A DNA stretch of 14,177 bases, from assembly GCA_002310235.1 (NCBI GenBank), contig DBYO01000023.1, forward strand, positions 1 through 14,177, given 5' to 3'. The notes beneath the pieces were generated by a model, which was not told the DNA's origin, ran no database searches, and saw nothing but the letters and a program-made list of their open reading frames with translations. This DNA comes from Bacteroidales bacterium UBA1184 (lineage in GTDB: Bacteria; Bacteroidota; Bacteroidia; Bacteroidales; ML635J-15). This document shows positions 13,122 to 14,177 of the stretch, piece by piece (the first letter of the stretch is position 1; every line of letters starts with the position of its first letter). A program made the position numbers and the translations under genes.

Positions 13122-13946
13122 TTAGTAGTCCAACTTTCTGTTTCTTAAGCTGATTTTACCTTCCTGAAGTTCCCATTCAACCTTGATGTCGCCGAGCGGA
13201 TACTCCTTGAAAGTGTTTTCTTCCATCCACTTGTTTGCGTCAACTGCTGTCATCTTCCAGTTGGAGTTGCAGTTCGAAACTATTTCAACGAACGAAAGTC
13301 CACCCTTGCCGTCCTTCTGGTTTTCGAAAGCCTTGCGGATAGCAGCCTTAGCCTTACGAACGTTTGCCGGAGTGTGAACCGACTGACGAGTTACGAAGCG
13401 AACATTCGGCAACTGAGCGATGAGTTCGGTGATGTGCAGTGGGTAACCCATTGTGTTGACGTCACGACCGCGTGGGCAGGTAACAGCCTTCATACCAGCA
13501 AGTGTAGTAGGAGCCATCTGACCGCCAGTCATACCGTAGATACCATTGTTTACGAATATGATGGTGATGTTTTCGCCTCTGTTGCAGCTGTGGATTGTTT
13601 CGGCAGTACCGATAGCAGCCAAGTCGCCGTCGCCCTGATAGGTGAATACGAACTTGTCGGGCATAACCCTCTTGATAGCAGTTGCAATGGCAGGTGCACG
13701 ACCGTGAGCAGCTTCCTGCATATCGATGTCGAGGTAGTTGTACATCAAAACCGAGCATCCTACTGGAGTGACACCGATGGTCTTGTCCTGAATTCCTAAT
13801 TCTTCGATAACTTCAGCAACAAGGCGGTGGGTAGTTCCGTGTCCGCAACCTGGGCAGTAGTGCATCACGTTATCGGTCATTACCTTTGTTTTCTTGTAAA
13901 CAAGGTTTTCTTCTTTGATTATATCGTTAATTGTTAATTCTGCCAT
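13122..13946 (-). CDS. 2-oxoacid:ferredoxin oxidoreductase, beta subunit (thiamine diphosphate-binding)
   Basis: This 274-residue subunit binds thiamine diphosphate. Visible are HYCPGCGHG (29-37), VGCSVLM, the cofactor motif starting GDGDLAAIG with NNGIYGMTGGQM some 30 residues later, and the usual length for a beta subunit of four-subunit enzymes. It forms the active site with the alpha subunit. Its ribosome site AAAGGAG lies eight bases before the ATG, inside the last codons of the alpha gene (KGE-stop), and only three bases separate the two genes, so translation is probably coupled. Codon use and G+C are those of a well-expressed core gene, unlike the A+T-rich island next door. Confidence 0.93.
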   Translation of the reverse strand: MAELTINDIIKEENLVYKKTKVMTDNVMHYCPGCGHGTTHRLVAEVIEELGIQDKTIGVTPVGCSVLMYNYLDIDMQEAAHGRAPAIATAIKRVMPDKFVFTYQGDGDLAAIGTAETIHSCNRGENITIIFVNNGIYGMTGGQMAPTTLAGMKAVTCPRGRDVNTMGYPLHITELIAQLPNVRFVTRQSVHTPANVRKAKAAIRKAFENQKDGKGGLSFVEIVSNCNSNWKMTAVDANKWMEENTFKEYPLGDIKVEWELQEGKISLRNRKLDY

Positions 13947-13949
13947 GAC

Positions 13950-14177
13950 TTATTCTCCTTTCATAAAATTCTTCATTGCGTCAACGATTTCTTCCGGAGT
14001 CGGAACAACGCCGCCAACACGACCATAGTGCTTAACTGGGCGCTTGCCGTTTACTGCGAGCATTACGTCTTCTACCATCTGTCCGGTGCTCATTTCGATA
14101 GTGAGGAATCCCTTTACTCTCTCTGCGAGACCAGCGATAATCTTCGACGGGTATGGGAACAAAGTGATAGGACGAAC
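13950..14177 (-). CDS. 2-oxoacid:ferredoxin oxidoreductase, alpha subunit, C-terminal 75 residues only
   Basis: The gene continues beyond the right edge; only the end is seen. The segment RPITLFPYP, then GFLTIEMSTGQMVEDVMLAV and the closing GRVGGVVPTPEEIVD match the C-terminal domain of VorB/KorA-type alpha subunits. This part of the subunit helps in binding CoA and closing the active site in the family. A small ferredoxin-like subunit gene would be expected upstream, outside the window. The true start is not in the window; 14177 is only the edge. Confidence 0.88.
   Translation of the reverse strand, partial: VRPITLFPYPSKIIAGLAERVKGFLTIEMSTGQMVEDVMLAVNGKRPVKHYGRVGGVVPTPEEIVDAMKNFMKGE

Overview
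The window looks like chromosomal DNA from an anaerobic member of the Bacteroidota, most likely order Bacteroidales. Several genes are preceded by the Bacteroidota promoter pattern (TTTG, about 20 bases, TAnnTTTG). Ribosome binding sites are mostly weak. The gene content also fits: an OmpA/PD40/TPR outer-membrane protein, AnmK, a two-domain universal stress protein, and a multi-subunit 2-oxoacid:ferredoxin oxidoreductase. No species can be named from the sequence alone.

Layout. (1) 1-74: the 5' end of a minus-strand tRNA, probably tRNA-Gly(GCC), with its promoter. (2) 289-2309: a plus-strand promoter and an OmpA-family protein with TPR, beta-propeller and regulatory-like domains, the architecture of the type IX secretion protein PorE. 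(3) 2387-6732, minus strand: anmK, then a tightly spaced trio of three unrelated nucleases, namely a secreted NUC1-type lipoprotein endonuclease, a YhcG/DUF1016 PD-(D/E)XK protein, and a membrane-anchored endonuclease/exonuclease/phosphatase. The YhcG gene carries two in-frame palindromes. (4) 6733-7925: a large hairpin element, then a universal stress protein gene broken by two one-base shifts at homopolymers, closed by a strong terminator. (5) 7972-8730: an exported protein of unknown function and its terminator. (6) 8810-9062: a promoter, a strongly structured RNA of about 215 nt and a terminator; a non-coding RNA that may be 6S RNA. (7) 9145-10886: repeated operator-like sites, a radical SAM/SPASM enzyme with a PqqD-like N-terminus, a 34-codon gene for a two-cysteine peptide, and a terminator. 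(8) 10927-12510: five small unrecognised genes ending in a terminator. (9) 12567-14177, minus strand: gamma, beta and partial alpha subunits of a 2-oxoacid:ferredoxin oxidoreductase.

The most interesting region is (7). The radical SAM enzyme has the cluster motif CxxxCxxC and a cysteine-rich SPASM tail, the form of enzyme that modifies ribosomally made peptides. The small open reading frame 38 bases downstream, ended by a terminator 17 bases after its stop, is a good candidate substrate. Its short length makes it easy to miss in routine annotation. Regions (7) and (8) are much richer in A+T than the oxidoreductase genes, for example 15 G+C in 9361-9420 against 34 in 13441-13500, which suggests an acquired or accessory island. 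All product names come from reading motifs by eye; no database search was made.
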